Positions 1 through 10,253 of a stretch of 64,000 nucleotides of DNA are shown piece after piece. Below the pieces are notes generated by a model. It was not told the origin of the DNA. It ran no database searches and was given only the letters and a program-made list of their open reading frames with translations. Position 1 is the stretch's first letter, and each line of letters opens with the position of its first letter. The position numbers and the translations under genes are program-made. The DNA lies in NCBI GenBank assembly GCA_025024175.1, contig QCXZ01000003.1, positions 13,985,621 to 14,049,620 on the forward strand, given 5' to 3'. The stretch is from Rhyzopertha dominica (taxonomy: Eukaryota; Arthropoda; Insecta; Coleoptera; Bostrichidae).

Positions 1-631
1 TTCCAGAAACACACTAAATTGACCTTGGGACAACATTCGTTCAATAAGCTTCACAATCTTTCCACATTTCAGAGTATTAAATAGTTTGAGGCTCAATCCA
101 TCTTTCCACACAGTATCATAGGCCGCCCATAAGTCTATGAACACTAGTTCCAGTTTTCAATCGTTTCTGGAAAACAACTTCAGCATGCGTTGTTAGAGCC
201 AAGACTTGGTCGCAGCAACTTCTGTTATTCCTAAAACCTGCTTGTTCCTTCGGGAGTGAGTCTTTTATAACAGGTCCTATTCTCTGGTAGAGTAATTTCT
301 CTAGTAGCTTGTAGCAGACACTCAAAAGGGCAATAGGTCGGTAACTTTCTGCTTCATTTGGAGGTGTTCCAGCAACCTTTGTTTTTTGAAACAAACTTGG
401 AAGAGTACATGTATCCAAAATATGATTATAAAACAATAATAACAATTTTAAAGCATTCGGCCCCAAGTTTTTCAAGAATTCTGGGTAGATACCATCAAAA
501 CCAGCAGCTTTGCGGGCTTTCAGAGCACAAATAGCTTGCCGAAGTTCTTCCAATGAGAATAATTGTGACAACTCTACTGAAGGTTCGCATCTTTTTCTTA
601 ACTGACGAAGTTTTCCCTTCATCTTTTTCAA
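1..631 (-). pseudogene. Non-LTR retrotransposon reverse transcriptase fragment, runs off the left edge
   Basis: This relic encodes the finger and palm part of a LINE-type reverse transcriptase. Reading leftwards from 631, the open frame shows the block KAAGFDGIYPEFLK, then ESYRPIALLSVCYKLLEKLL, then EQAGFRNNRSCCDQVLALT, the usual order in I/Jockey-group RTs. Near 145-150 the frame shifts: the motif A block (DLWAAYDTVW) lies in another frame just downstream (about 60-145) and stays open to the window edge, so the YADD box would lie outside the window. The conventional ATG is doubtful; the upstream in-frame stop at about 635 suggests decay or 5' truncation. No endonuclease domain is seen upstream. 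Clade is inference; RT identity is secure from the motifs. Confidence 0.85.
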
Positions 632-948
632 TTCTTAAGTAGATATTTGAACAGCATTTGAGATATTAACGTCAATTGATACGGATTAACCAGACTCCTG
701 GAATCCGGGAACGACCGAGTTTTGCCCGGCCACATGCGCTAGGGTTTCCTGGTTACAACAGTGAAAACTGAAAGTCACTAACTTTTTGTTAGCCAACCAC
801 GGCTCGCCAAACATCGGCATATACTTGTTTATAACCAAATCTGGTGGAATCATGGCGTCGCCGCGACTATGGCCACACTGTTATTTTAAAGTCACTGTAG
901 TTATAAATATAATACAATGATCGGTATTAATTAATATTAATTGTATAG
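632..948. other. Unassigned, possible remains of the same LINE
   Basis: A moderately GC-rich stretch (about 690-870) sits upstream of the RT fragment on its strand and has short open frames, but no domain I recognise. It may be decayed retrotransposon coding or leader sequence. Confidence 0.3.
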
Positions 949-1019
949 ATGTCGTTGCCAGTATATAATATAATATAAGTATATAATAGAAGCATACATA
1001 TCAGTACTGGCAACGACAT
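949..1019. repeat. Perfect 15-bp inverted repeat (small hairpin)
   Basis: ATGTCGTTGCCAGTA at 949-963 is exactly complementary to 1005-1019, with a 41-nt AT-rich loop made mostly of TATA-like steps. This could be a tiny foldback element or the centre of a MITE; no coding sequence is inside. Confidence 0.7.
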
Positions 1020-3193
1020 GAATACATGCACATCGATGGAATTTCTGTAATATTTTGTTTAGAACCAAAATATCGAGGCTTTACCAAAATTCAACTTACC
1101 ATCACTTTACCTAAAGTTGAGAATCTATTTCTTCTAGTTTTTCGAGTCTAAACTATATGTTTCAATTTTATTGCCTCCCTTTTGCTTATTTATGGGCATA
1201 TTGTTAATGATGTGTCAGCTAACACGCAAGAATTGTATTGAATATAGCATCCCAAAAGTAACTCAGTGTTCGCATCCCGCGTTTCTTCACTCTAATAGTA
1301 ATTTAACAGTGTCTGCTTGCTAACACAATGGCCTAATGAGGCTAACGATCGAACAAGATTTAGCCTTATCACACCAGCTACGCTAAATTACAATTTATGC
1401 GTAACTAGACCTTCCTCAACCCGCTTTTCTTCAAGCGTTACGGTGACATGCACTGTCATTTATCTTTCGCGTCCTTTTGTAGTCACCCACCTTTCGAATT
1501 AATTAGTAGAATATCGTGCCGTCGGTGGAAGGATCGTTTCAAGGCGCTAGCCTGTACCTAAATTCCCTTATGTAAATCGCGTACCAACGATTTACAAAAA
1601 GTTATCGGTGATTGCTGGTGTTACGTAAAAAGGTTTATTGGAAGCGATAAATTTTTGTGGAAAGCCTTACGATTGCCGAAGTTAGTTTACTGAGGTAACG
1701 TTTTGAGATGAATACCTTATGGCAGTTGCTTTGAGTAATAAATGCGTAAATCATAAAGGTGATAAAGAACGCTTATAGTGCAACTTTGGTGGAGGCGCCG
1801 AGCTGACATGCAATTTAGATACTGCAAACAATGCTTGTGAATTTTACGCTGCAGTACCGACAGTAGCATGCCGATAAGCATAGTAAATAGTTCTTTAAAA
1901 TTTTAAATGCATTTCGCGGCGAAGCGAAGAGTTAATTAAAATTAATGTAGCCAAAGGCACATCGTATGGCAATTACAACATAACACAGAAAAACACCTAA
2001 TCCATTAGTGACCAGTTAATATTCTAAGCGTTTATATTATAAAAAATAAAATCTAAGAACTTTTGAGTTAGATCCAGGACAGTACTTGAATTGACAATTT
2101 TTTGTACATACATAGTTCCTTAAACATAAAAAGTTAAAAGAACTAACTATGGGCTGGTTAGTGTGGTTTACATACCTATATCACAGACATTGCGTCTTTT
2201 ATCTAGACGGCTAAATCAATTTGGCATGCGCGAGAAAGATTTTGTGACCACCAGTAGGTCTCCATGTTGTTCGTTTGTAGGACAGCGAGTCTGAGCAGTA
2301 ACTCCGATTTTATGGCGATTGGCGAGATATGCGGCAGGTACTGTTGTTTGTTGTGACGTTGCCATGATGTTTCCATATAATCTTTACTGCTCATGCACAC
2401 CAAAAATAATGTTATGCGTTTTGTTTTTAGATTAGTTTTAACATTTAAGAAAACTTAAAAATTTTGTTTGAGCTAGTCTTAAATGCCAGTGGTTGCGGTT
2501 ACGGTAAAACATTACCAAAATACAAAGGTATAAGAGTGATCACTTGATCAATATTTAGTTTCTAGAAAGACGACTGCAAAATTTTTAAACAATAACCTGT
2601 CATCCCCAACTTTAATGTGCCAAAAATTAAATAAAAATTTTATAGGCATTTCTCATTGTTTAACAATATCTTATTTATACGGTAATTAGAAATTTCATCC
2701 GCGAGTAGTATTTTATAGAGAATAAGAAAAATAAAGAGTATTTTAGTTATTTTTCTTTTACCAATAAGACACATAATAACCTAAACTTCACATTGATTAC
2801 AACAAGATTCGCGTCCCACAGTGTACAATTCGTTGAACTTGGGGAGGTCACAAACAAATCGCTTTTGTTTAACAAATGATACGACGCATACGCACGTTAG
2901 TGACATGCAGCTATGAAATAATCAGGAGGTGATAATGTTTGCCTTCCATCCCTACACACTCCTCAGGTCCCAAAAAAGGATGGAGTCAATTGAGAACTCA
3001 CTTCATACTAAGTAAATTTTTACCCACGTGCTGATGATGGCTTGTATGTAAATGAAAGTAGCGAAATTTGTACCATCATCTTACTCTCAATCGTTAATCC
3101 TTTAATACAAAATCATCAATAACAATCGTTAGTCATCACTCCCAACTCCATGTTCCGAAAATTCCTGTCCCTCAATTNTTTACAGCCGTTTTC
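1020..3193. other. No recognisable feature
   Basis: AT-rich sequence with short random open frames only (for example around 1317-1502 and 2203-2403). No family motif, splice-framed exon or inverted terminal repeat was found by eye. Confidence 0.5.
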
Positions 3194-4023
3194 TACAGTA
3201 CAGGTAGACAGATATAACTTTGCGGGTCGGTTTCTGATGTGCTGGTATGCGCAGTAAATTCTGGAGGGGAGAGCGCCTCTCGAGTTCGTTTCTAACCTAC
3301 TGTATGAAAGTGAAATAACAGAGCCGTACTGTGTATATTTTGTCAGCGTGTAGATTTTTTAACGTGCTTCAAAATGGAATTTTCTTCGGAAATTCGACAC
3401 AAGAAGTTAAGTGGACAAACGCGGGAAGTGATCGCCAACGTTATCCATTTTATGCGTCGAGAAGCTAAAACAAATACGCTTACTAAGGAACTCTCTAAGG
3501 TACAAGAGCGCGTGACGGTTCTAACATATCGTCATCCGATAGTGACATAATATCAGGCATCGAGCCATTATAATTTCGGACACTACGCGCCAGACAACCT
3601 GTATATCTTCTCCCTATAATGTTTAGCAATAGTTTGTTTAAAAACTCTTTGATAAATACTTTACAGGCGAAACATGTACGTGTAATAAGAGACTACAAAA
3701 TACATAGTTCAAACATACCAGGTGTGATTTCGTATCCTTTATTACTACATTTTGCGTGTAATAAAGGTCTTAAATAAATTTGTATAAAGGATACATAAAA
3801 CCACATAGTTACTAGCCCTTTGAGATAAAACTAAAACGTTTTCTATGCAGATATTTATCTACTATATTCTATACGCATCATTTATGGTGTGCCGGTCCTC
3901 TACACACTGGGAGTCTCGAGGCGAGCGCGAAGGCTATCCTGTTTCCTCCGAATGCGTTCTCTCTTGTTCGTTTGCGCAGCTACCTCCGAATCACACCCGC
4001 AATCTTATATCTGTCGTACTGTA
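3194..4023 (+). mobile_element. Tc1/mariner-type DNA transposon, internally deleted
   Basis: The element begins CAGTAC at 3196 and ends GTACTG at 4021, and both ends are flanked by TA (3194-3195 and 4022-4023), the target duplication typical of the IS630/Tc1/mariner superfamily. The terminal inverted repeats match over roughly 35-55 bp with small indels: the left end reads GACAGATATAACTTTGCGGG, and the right end, read inwards, GACAGATATAAGATTGCGGG. At 826 bp it is too short for a full transposase. Inside is the start of a transposase-like protein on the same strand (3374-3550) followed by AT-rich filler, so the copy is non-autonomous. Boundaries are read directly; the superfamily follows from the TA flanks and the CAGT ends. 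Confidence 0.75.
3374..3550 (+). pseudogene. Truncated transposase-like N-terminus, 58 codons
   Basis: A short frame opens with ATG at 3374 and stops at 3548-3550. The first 50 residues are compositionally protein-like, with a basic helical stretch, KKLSGQTREVIANVIHFMRR, followed by a charged segment ending in KVQERV. This resembles the N-terminal helix-turn-helix region of IS630/Tc1-type transposases. Its position inside a TA-flanked element with matching terminal repeats supports a transposase remnant. The last ten or so residues look frame-shifted, and the catalytic DDE/D domain is missing. It could alternatively be another DNA-binding protein captured by the element. Confidence 0.55.
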
Positions 4024-5450
4024 CATACATCTAATCCAGTCGATCTAAGATACTTAAGGAAAAAAATAAGTTGCAGTAAATGGAAGATAGAGTTCATATT
4101 ATTACTACAAATCGTTAAGTAAAATCATTAAAAAGTATGTTTTGCCATTTGCGAGCAGGTTTCAATAAAAGTACACCTTTTGTAGATAATAGTTCTCTAT
4201 ACACATAAAAGCGAATTATTATACCAAGTTAATACAATGTTCGGTATCTGAACTATCAAACATATTGTCGCAGTTCATATCGAATAATATCGTTAGTTGT
4301 ATTCATTTTACCACTACGCTAGAATATGGCGGTTCTTTGCAAAACGTTGCATATAAATAATTTAAAATTTTGTAATCTTGCTTCCCAATTTTTTAAATTT
4401 TGCCAACTACACTGATTCCTGCTTTATCTCAAAGCCCAACTGCAATTAACGAAGAAAGATAGCGTCCTACTCATTGAGGGAGTGGCTGATTTATATTTAA
4501 TGACAAACCATGAAACGGAAATGAAAACAAGGTACCACATTACACATGTTAGTTTTTTTTAGGGAAAGCAATGTACACGTTGTTAAGCTTTCAGTAGCAG
4601 GGTGGAGCTTGAATCGATGTCTACATTAGCATAGAGAGGCAATCAGAGCGTTAAACTGATCAGACATATTGATCATGGCATGAACGTTAACAGACAGCAG
4701 TGATTGATAACCTGGGTTTAAAAATTCATAACAGCTTTTAAGAAGTTATTTGTAGCGAGAAGAAAAAGTTACATGGAAATCTATGTTAATACGTTGTTTG
4801 GTACACAGTTGCATAAAACCAACATTGAAATAGCTCTTATGCGTTTGCATTTAAATACTAAAAATTTCTACGATTTACTATACCTTGATACTATGGTGCA
4901 TGGTCGTCTACGCAGAAAAAAAGTTTTCAATTAATGAGAGTAAAGAATTGTGATTATTAAGTAAAAGAGGCTACATAATCTTCAGACTGATCACCACAAG
5001 ACTCGTAGGTACCTGTGTATTTGATCTACATAATTAATTAGCTTAAAAGAAACTTAATCCTGTTAGTGCCGATAAGACATCGATGTTTAGTGGTGATGTA
5101 AACTAGTAGTGATAGAATGCAGTGTATACTAGTGCTTAGTGTATAAAAATATAGGAACTTTGGTCAGCAGTTTGCATTTTTTTTGATAGCACACAAGAGA
5201 ATTTAGTGCCAGAAAGTAGATTCTGAATCGCCAGAGCCTTTATGAACGACAAAAAGCTAATTTAACGATAAATTAACGCTAATTAGAAAAGATAATGCAA
5301 CTCATGCAGGTACCAAAAAAGGGAAAGAATAAATTAAGACCGAACTTAAAATAACAAAAAAATAAAAAATAAGCCCAGCAATTAAAATAGGAGAAAATAG
5401 GAACGAAATAATAGTCGCTATGCAACAATAGTCGAGTGGACAAAGTAGCA
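4024..5450. other. No recognisable feature
   Basis: AT-rich, with only random short frames. I see no RT motif, tRNA-like box or long inverted repeat. Confidence 0.5.
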
Positions 5451-5613
5451 GGTGAGGTTAAACTAACAATAGAACAACAAGGCGATGATCTTGAAGAAAG
5501 ACTACAAACCCACGGTTTTACGTTTTTGTCATGAGCTGGAAGCCGCAAGGTTAAACCATGATGGATATAAGTTGTTCGAAACTTTGTTTCTCTACGACCA
5601 GGAAAGGCTTTGA
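5451..5613 (+). pseudogene. Possible frameshifted coding relic, family unknown
   Basis: Two overlapping plus-strand frames look protein-like. The first (5451-5534) reads GEVKLTIEQQGDDLEERLQ near its start; the second (5530-5613) continues with HELEAARLNHDGYKLFETL. The switch at about 5530 is the kind of break a single indel produces. The charged, helical composition contrasts with the surrounding AT-rich DNA. I do not recognise the family; a retroelement gag/ORF1 fragment is only a guess. Confidence 0.3.
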
Positions 5614-5808
5614 AAATCGATGAGGCATACAAGTCATCAGCTGCTAACTGAGGTCAGGGTAAGTTACATACATGGGGTACAGCTCGATGAAAGCAATTCG
5701 GTAAGACTTTATAATAATATAAAAAAGTTAATAAACGCATCAAAATCTTGCTGACGTCAAACCAGCCACCGATATAGTAAATCAAACACTTTATTTATTT
5801 TATTTAAT

Positions 5809-6270
5809 ATGAGTTTATCTTTGTTAGATACTTCTAAAGCTTTTCATACAATAAATCACACACTACTCAGTGGTAATTTATTTCTCGTAGGATTTAAAAA
5901 CTGTGAAGTGCATTTTGTTTGAGCTGCTTAAGTGATCTTTCCACCTGCCTTAAGCGCTAGAGCAAAATTTGCAACTGATAGTATTGCTGAAGATCTGGAA
6001 GCGATTTATATTTATTCAAGAAGTTATCACTTGAAACTTAATTTAGAAAATGGTTTGCTGCCTTATTATTGTACTAAAGAGCAAAATCAATTGCTTAATT
6101 CGATATGGTTTAAATGTTTATTTTACCGCATTGAGCGTAGAGTCTTAAAAAATCAAATTGCCTATTGTAGGCTAATTTTAATTGACAAAAGTAAAATCAC
6201 GTATGACAACTACAACGTATCAAGGGTAAATCTAATCCCATCACTAAAAATACCTATTCGTTTGAATTAA
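5809..6270 (+). pseudogene. Jockey/CR1-type RT relic with internal deletion
   Basis: The frame at 5809-5922 contains LLDTSKAFHTINHTLLSGNL, a clear match to RT motif A (LDLSKAFDTINH with decay). The second frame, from 5932, carries DLEAIYIYSRSYHLKLNLEN, which matches the segment normally found after the YADD box. The intervening palm, including the catalytic YADD, is deleted. The rest to 6270 is open but unassigned. It is a dead copy, in line with many similar relics in the window. Confidence 0.6.
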
Positions 6271-6658
6271 GTACTGTCGCAATAATATTGTATTTTTGTA
6301 TGATGATATTTTGGTCTCTCCAACATCATTACTAGGACAATCCATTGACGTTGAAGTTTTGTTATTGATAGATGTTGAAATGTGACGCTTCCTTCGTTTT
6401 TTTTATAGATTCACACAAATTTGTAGTTTTTTTGTATTGAATCAATGCTGTCTTTGTTTGAAATCATTATTTTAAAGAAAGTCTCATTAGTTTGTGCTTG
6501 AGCCATTTAAAGTCATCTAAATTGTTATTTTAATGTTAAGCTTGTTACTGACTTTATCTAAAATAAATCCACTTAATATTCCAAATATATGTTACTGTTC
6601 AAATATCACTACACTATAATCTGAACTGCTTCGTTAAAAATACAGATGACAACTGAAG
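6271..6658. other. No recognisable feature
   Basis: AT-rich sequence between an RT relic and a (TAA)n-associated tail; nothing supportable seen. Confidence 0.5.
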
Positions 6659-6690
6659 GTAATAATAATAAATAACTTTATTTACAAGTC
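6659..6690 (-). repeat. (TAA)n tract next to CTTTATT: candidate LINE 3' tail
   Basis: AATAATAATAAATAACTTTA begins near 6661. Read on the minus strand this is an AATAAAG polyadenylation-like signal followed closely by a (TTA)n run, the same layout seen at the 3' ends of two other minus-strand elements (near 47.55 and 52.39 kb). No secure coding sequence is visible just upstream on the minus strand. Confidence 0.4.
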
Positions 6691-6896
6691 ATAAAACTGC
6701 CCCCTGTGTTTAATTGATACAGCTGCTTCATCAATTTTCTATTACTACACGCACTAGTCATTGGTTGAACAATTTTCTGACGAACATGAAAAGAGCTTGT
6801 GTCAAAACGTAAACGTTTCACATTTGTAAAAAGTTTGGGGTCTACTACATAAAACAAACTACTGCTTTGGTCCAGTTCTTAATAGCTAACCTACTA

Positions 6897-6968
6897 GTCA
6901 AAGTCAAGGTTAANGGTCAAGGTCAAATGTCAAGGTCAAATGTTAAGGTCAAAGATTAAGTCAAANGT
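6897..6968 (+). repeat. Degenerate tandem repeat of GGTCAA units
   Basis: About 70 bp of imperfect repeats of the form GTCAAGGTCAAATGTC. Two copies read TCAAGGTCA, which is also the binding consensus of FTZ-F1-type nuclear receptors. Two ambiguous bases interrupt it. Most simply this is a minisatellite; any regulatory role is speculation. Confidence 0.6.
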
Positions 6969-7437
6969 TACATGAGGCAAACCAATCATTACTTCTGCTT
7001 CTGGCTTATAACGTAAAGGTTCATAGGATGTCGTAAACAATCCGTGCTAAAAACATAAATGATTTATTTTTAAATGCAACGACAAAGATCAATTTCATCC
7101 GATTTCGTCTTATAGGTACTTATTTCATGATGGTTTCCTACGTTTCTCACTTGCAACATCTCTATCGTATCGTTTTCTAGCTTCTCTTTTTGGAACGAAC
7201 TTTGTATGAGATTTATTTAACTGTTACTCAAAATTGCTGGTTTTATGCGCCGCGTTAGGTATATAGGCATATTTTTCCCTTAATAAGCTGTTAAAACCGA
7301 GACTTCTGAATAGCCCTATTTTCTTAATTACTAAACGCTGTGCTAAACCACTAACCATACTACCAACAGTGGAGCGTTTCACACACACAATTTTCACTCA
7401 CAATTTAGTTCTGTTGCAAATGGCGGCAAGCTGCAGA
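6969..7437. other. No recognisable feature
   Basis: Unassigned AT-rich sequence; a weak basic frame and nothing I can name. Confidence 0.5.
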
Positions 7438-7762
7438 CAATGGCGTGGCAGGTTGGAACGCCCGCTGCCAAGACCTATGAAGAATGATGGTTTTTCAAAC
7501 AAAAACGCGAACACAAAAATTACCTCTTAATTACAGGGAAAAAAGAAAAAACTTGTGTGTTTCTTAAATAAATGGAGATATTAAAGAGGTGGTAGGACTT
7601 ATTAAAATGAGTTATTTTTTATATTTTAACGTCAACGCCAACAATCGATAAAAGAATATGTATAAATTTGCGTTTAATGAAATTGGAGGTTTTTTCACCC
7701 CCCCCTCCTCCTACGTGGGCGTGCAGTTGTCCCCCCAGCCAAAATTTCTGGGCACGCCACTG
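7438..7762. mobile_element. hAT-like MITE with imperfect 8-bp target duplication
   Basis: Ends are CAATGGCGTGGCAGG (from 7438) and, read inwards from 7762, CAGTGGCGTGCCCAG; the first ten bases agree at nine positions. The flanking octamers are GCTGCAGA (7430-7437) and ACTGCAGA (7763-7770), matching at seven of eight positions. An 8-bp duplication and a CAGTGGCG start are typical of hAT elements. A C-rich tract near 7697-7735 lies just inside the right end. There is no coding capacity at 325 bp. Confidence 0.6.
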
Positions 7763-7770
7763 ACTGCAGA

Positions 7771-9417
7771 TATAAGTTAAACTTCGGATTTGGTAATACA
7801 AAACGCAAAACTACGGGTTTAAAGCCGTGTTTCAGTGAAAATCCTATTACCTGAGTGCAAATTGTACTTAAACAGAAGCTAATGCATTGAAGGTACTATT
7901 ACCGCAAATGATAATGCATTCATCGATCGCGTCTTATCTATTGAGCGTCCCTACTTGAATATGTATGAGGTCACAAAACGACACGTGCCTTTTGTTTTCT
8001 TACCTTTATTTATATCATTCCTCGACCCTTGACAAAAAAAATGTTTCCTCACCGGCGTACGTGAATGTGATTTGAAAACACGAAAGAGAAACTCGGATGA
8101 GGCGTATTTAAAGTTTCTAACTTCCCAGGAAAGTTTCGAGGTACAATAGAAGCGCATTCAATTCCAGATGGAAATGTTAGTAAAGAAATTTATTCCGCGG
8201 AATTAAAACTGAACTAGAATATAAGCTGTGGAAATGGAACTTTTCTCCAACACTGTTGAGAATCCATGAACCGTCTGTAACTAAATAATCGTGTCACCTC
8301 CAGCTAACTTGAAACTGTTGTTAAATTTAACATCATTTTGGATTTTCTTTGCGACTGGCTGTCATTTAACGGTTACACTGTGTTTTATATTTTGAATATA
8401 AAACAAGTACCTTCAAAAATCCCTAAACATTTAAATAGAAATGTTTATAAAACATTGTTCCTTTGCACTAGGAATTATATTAATTTTAGCATTATCTAGA
8501 ACAGTGAATTTAAGTGATAAATCTAGTTTAGTTAAAAAAGCTGGCAAATATCTATGGGAGTAATTTGATCTGGGCTGAAATAACATACAATTAGTAAGTA
8601 TATGATGGCATATTATTCCTCCTGGAATATTCCATAATTATTTGTACCTTTTTCTTCTTTCCTTTGTCTAACATTCATTTGTCGTAGGTACTGTAATATC
8701 CCAAGGTCCTTTTGCAATGAATTTGGACAATATTACTAATCAAACATATGTCAATTATGATATATCTCAAAAACGAGTGATCGTCTAGTTAGGTTTTGGT
8801 TAGAGCGCTATGATGTGATGAATGTAGCTACTTAACTTGTAATTGCTGTGCAAAGCTAGGATGGGAAGGTTGACAGATTGCCAAATAGACTACATCTGAC
8901 TAACAAAACTACATTCAGTATATTCATTATGAAACTCATACATTAAATACATGCCACAAGGTTTATTTACAAATTAAGCAATATGTTTTTGTTGACAAAT
9001 GGTCTAATCAACTCAAGAAAAGCTAAACAAAACTCTATCTGACCTGTAAAATTCCGGAACACTTTCACAAGATGTCATTCACCCATCATCGTTATTTTTT
9101 TTATTTACTAACAATCCGAAGATCATTATTTCCCTACTTTTTGTTCGATGTCTCGCGATCATTATTACGGATATACGGATTACTATATTATTATCGAACG
9201 TCATAGACGTCATCGTTCAAACTTTAGGAATGTCATTCAATTTGAAGGACTTGGTCATGAACGACCCAACTCTATCAGCCACCTGTCCGTTTCCATGGTT
9301 TCGTAAGCGCGTCCCATGCGCACGCTGGGTGCCCCCTGGAAGCCATGTTGAATGACGTAATCTTAAAAATATTACGTACGTGAACATTCATTCAAATTTT
9401 AGGTTACCTAAACGTGA
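7771..9417. other. No recognisable feature
   Basis: AT-rich sequence with short random frames only; no motifs found on either strand. Confidence 0.5.
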
Positions 9418-9461
9418 GGTATGCGCGTACAGATTATCTGAAGGTCAGGCACGCGCATACC
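9418..9461. repeat. 11-bp perfect hairpin, GC-rich arms
   Basis: GGTATGCGCGT at 9418-9428 pairs with ACGCGCATACC at 9451-9461 across a 22-nt loop, in otherwise AT-rich DNA. The arms are too short to assign to a transposon. Confidence 0.6.
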
Positions 9462-9531
9462 GCGTACTATATCATCCGAAATACAAATAATAAACAAAAG
9501 CAAGGGGCAGATTACTAGACACAGTATTGTT

Positions 9532-9720
9532 CTATGTACTTCTTCTTGGCTTCTTTTCTTCCTTCCTGTTTTTGTCTCTCACTTCATTATTGCATTGTTG
9601 TTCCTTGCTCTCCTCGGCGCGAAACATGATCCGTCCATCGTATATATATGTGCTTTTATATAGCAATGCTAACTCTTCTAGTAATTCATATTTTATTTTT
9701 CTTCGATATCCTCGAGACTC
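9532..9720 (-). pseudogene. Charged minus-strand coding relic, possibly retroelement ORF1
   Basis: Read right to left from 9720, a frame of 62 codons ends at 9532-9534. It is strongly charged and contains LLYKSTYIYDGRIMFRAEES, which faintly resembles the conserved FVWxxDGKIFVRKEE segment in the C-terminal FP/Baculo_PEP-like domain of LINE ORF1 proteins. A second charged relic lies upstream on the same strand (9953-10204). Their order and composition suggest one decayed ORF1, but the match is weak. Confidence 0.35.
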
Positions 9721-9952
9721 TTACGCCAAGGTTAAAGTTTTCAGGCTGTGATGTTAAGTAATATTAAGTAACGATATGCTTCTTACAAAACGCTATATCT
9801 AATATTTATATAAATTAAGCTCACCCTACATAAAAAATTTTTCATTCAACGCACTCTGCATATAATGTTATGTAACCTTTTAACCTCTGTGATCATGCTC
9901 TCCCCCAACTTTTAGCAGCTTTTCGGGATTCTTTCATTGACCGGTGTTTGTC

Positions 9953-10204
9953 TTATTTTTTTAATTTATCAAGAGTCCGGTCAGATATCATTTCTAGGTC
10001 GTCCTCCTGTGGTCAGGATATATTTTCATCTATCTCATATAGCTTTAATTTCCTCTGTTTGATAGGTACTTCATCCTCGCACTTATTTTTTCGTTCATCT
10101 CGTTTTTGTTTGATAGTTTTACATACTTTTAAATTTACCCCAGTTTGTTTTTTTCTTTCTTCTTCGCTACATGAACATAAATCTTCTGTTTCATTTCTTG
10201 CCCC
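9953..10204 (-). pseudogene. Charged minus-strand coding relic, upstream part
   Basis: Read right to left from 10204, the frame is open for 63 codons, meets one stop (10013-10015) and continues in frame to 9953. It is rich in Lys, Glu and Asp (for example SEEERKKQTGVN and RKLKLYEIDENIS) and unlike the hydrophobic reading of the opposite strand. Just downstream, RKAAKSWG resembles the AAK segment of LINE ORF1 FP domains. The family is inferred; it may be an unrelated decayed gene. Confidence 0.35.
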
Positions 10205-10253
10205 TCAATCTAATAGTTTGTTTTTCTTTCACTTTTTTTCTCATATTCGTTGA

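Noticed and set aside
5279..5632. 117-codon minus-strand frame
   Set aside because: Hydrophobic and Phe/Ser-rich; the plus strand gives more protein-like segments in the same place.
7619..7801. Minus frame with a Gly-rich run
   Set aside because: The Gly run is the translated C-rich tract at the end of a MITE, not a protein motif.
9948..10253. 101-codon plus-strand frame, Ser/Phe-rich
   Set aside because: It is the antisense of a charged minus-strand relic; the hydrophobic, low-complexity reading is a shadow.
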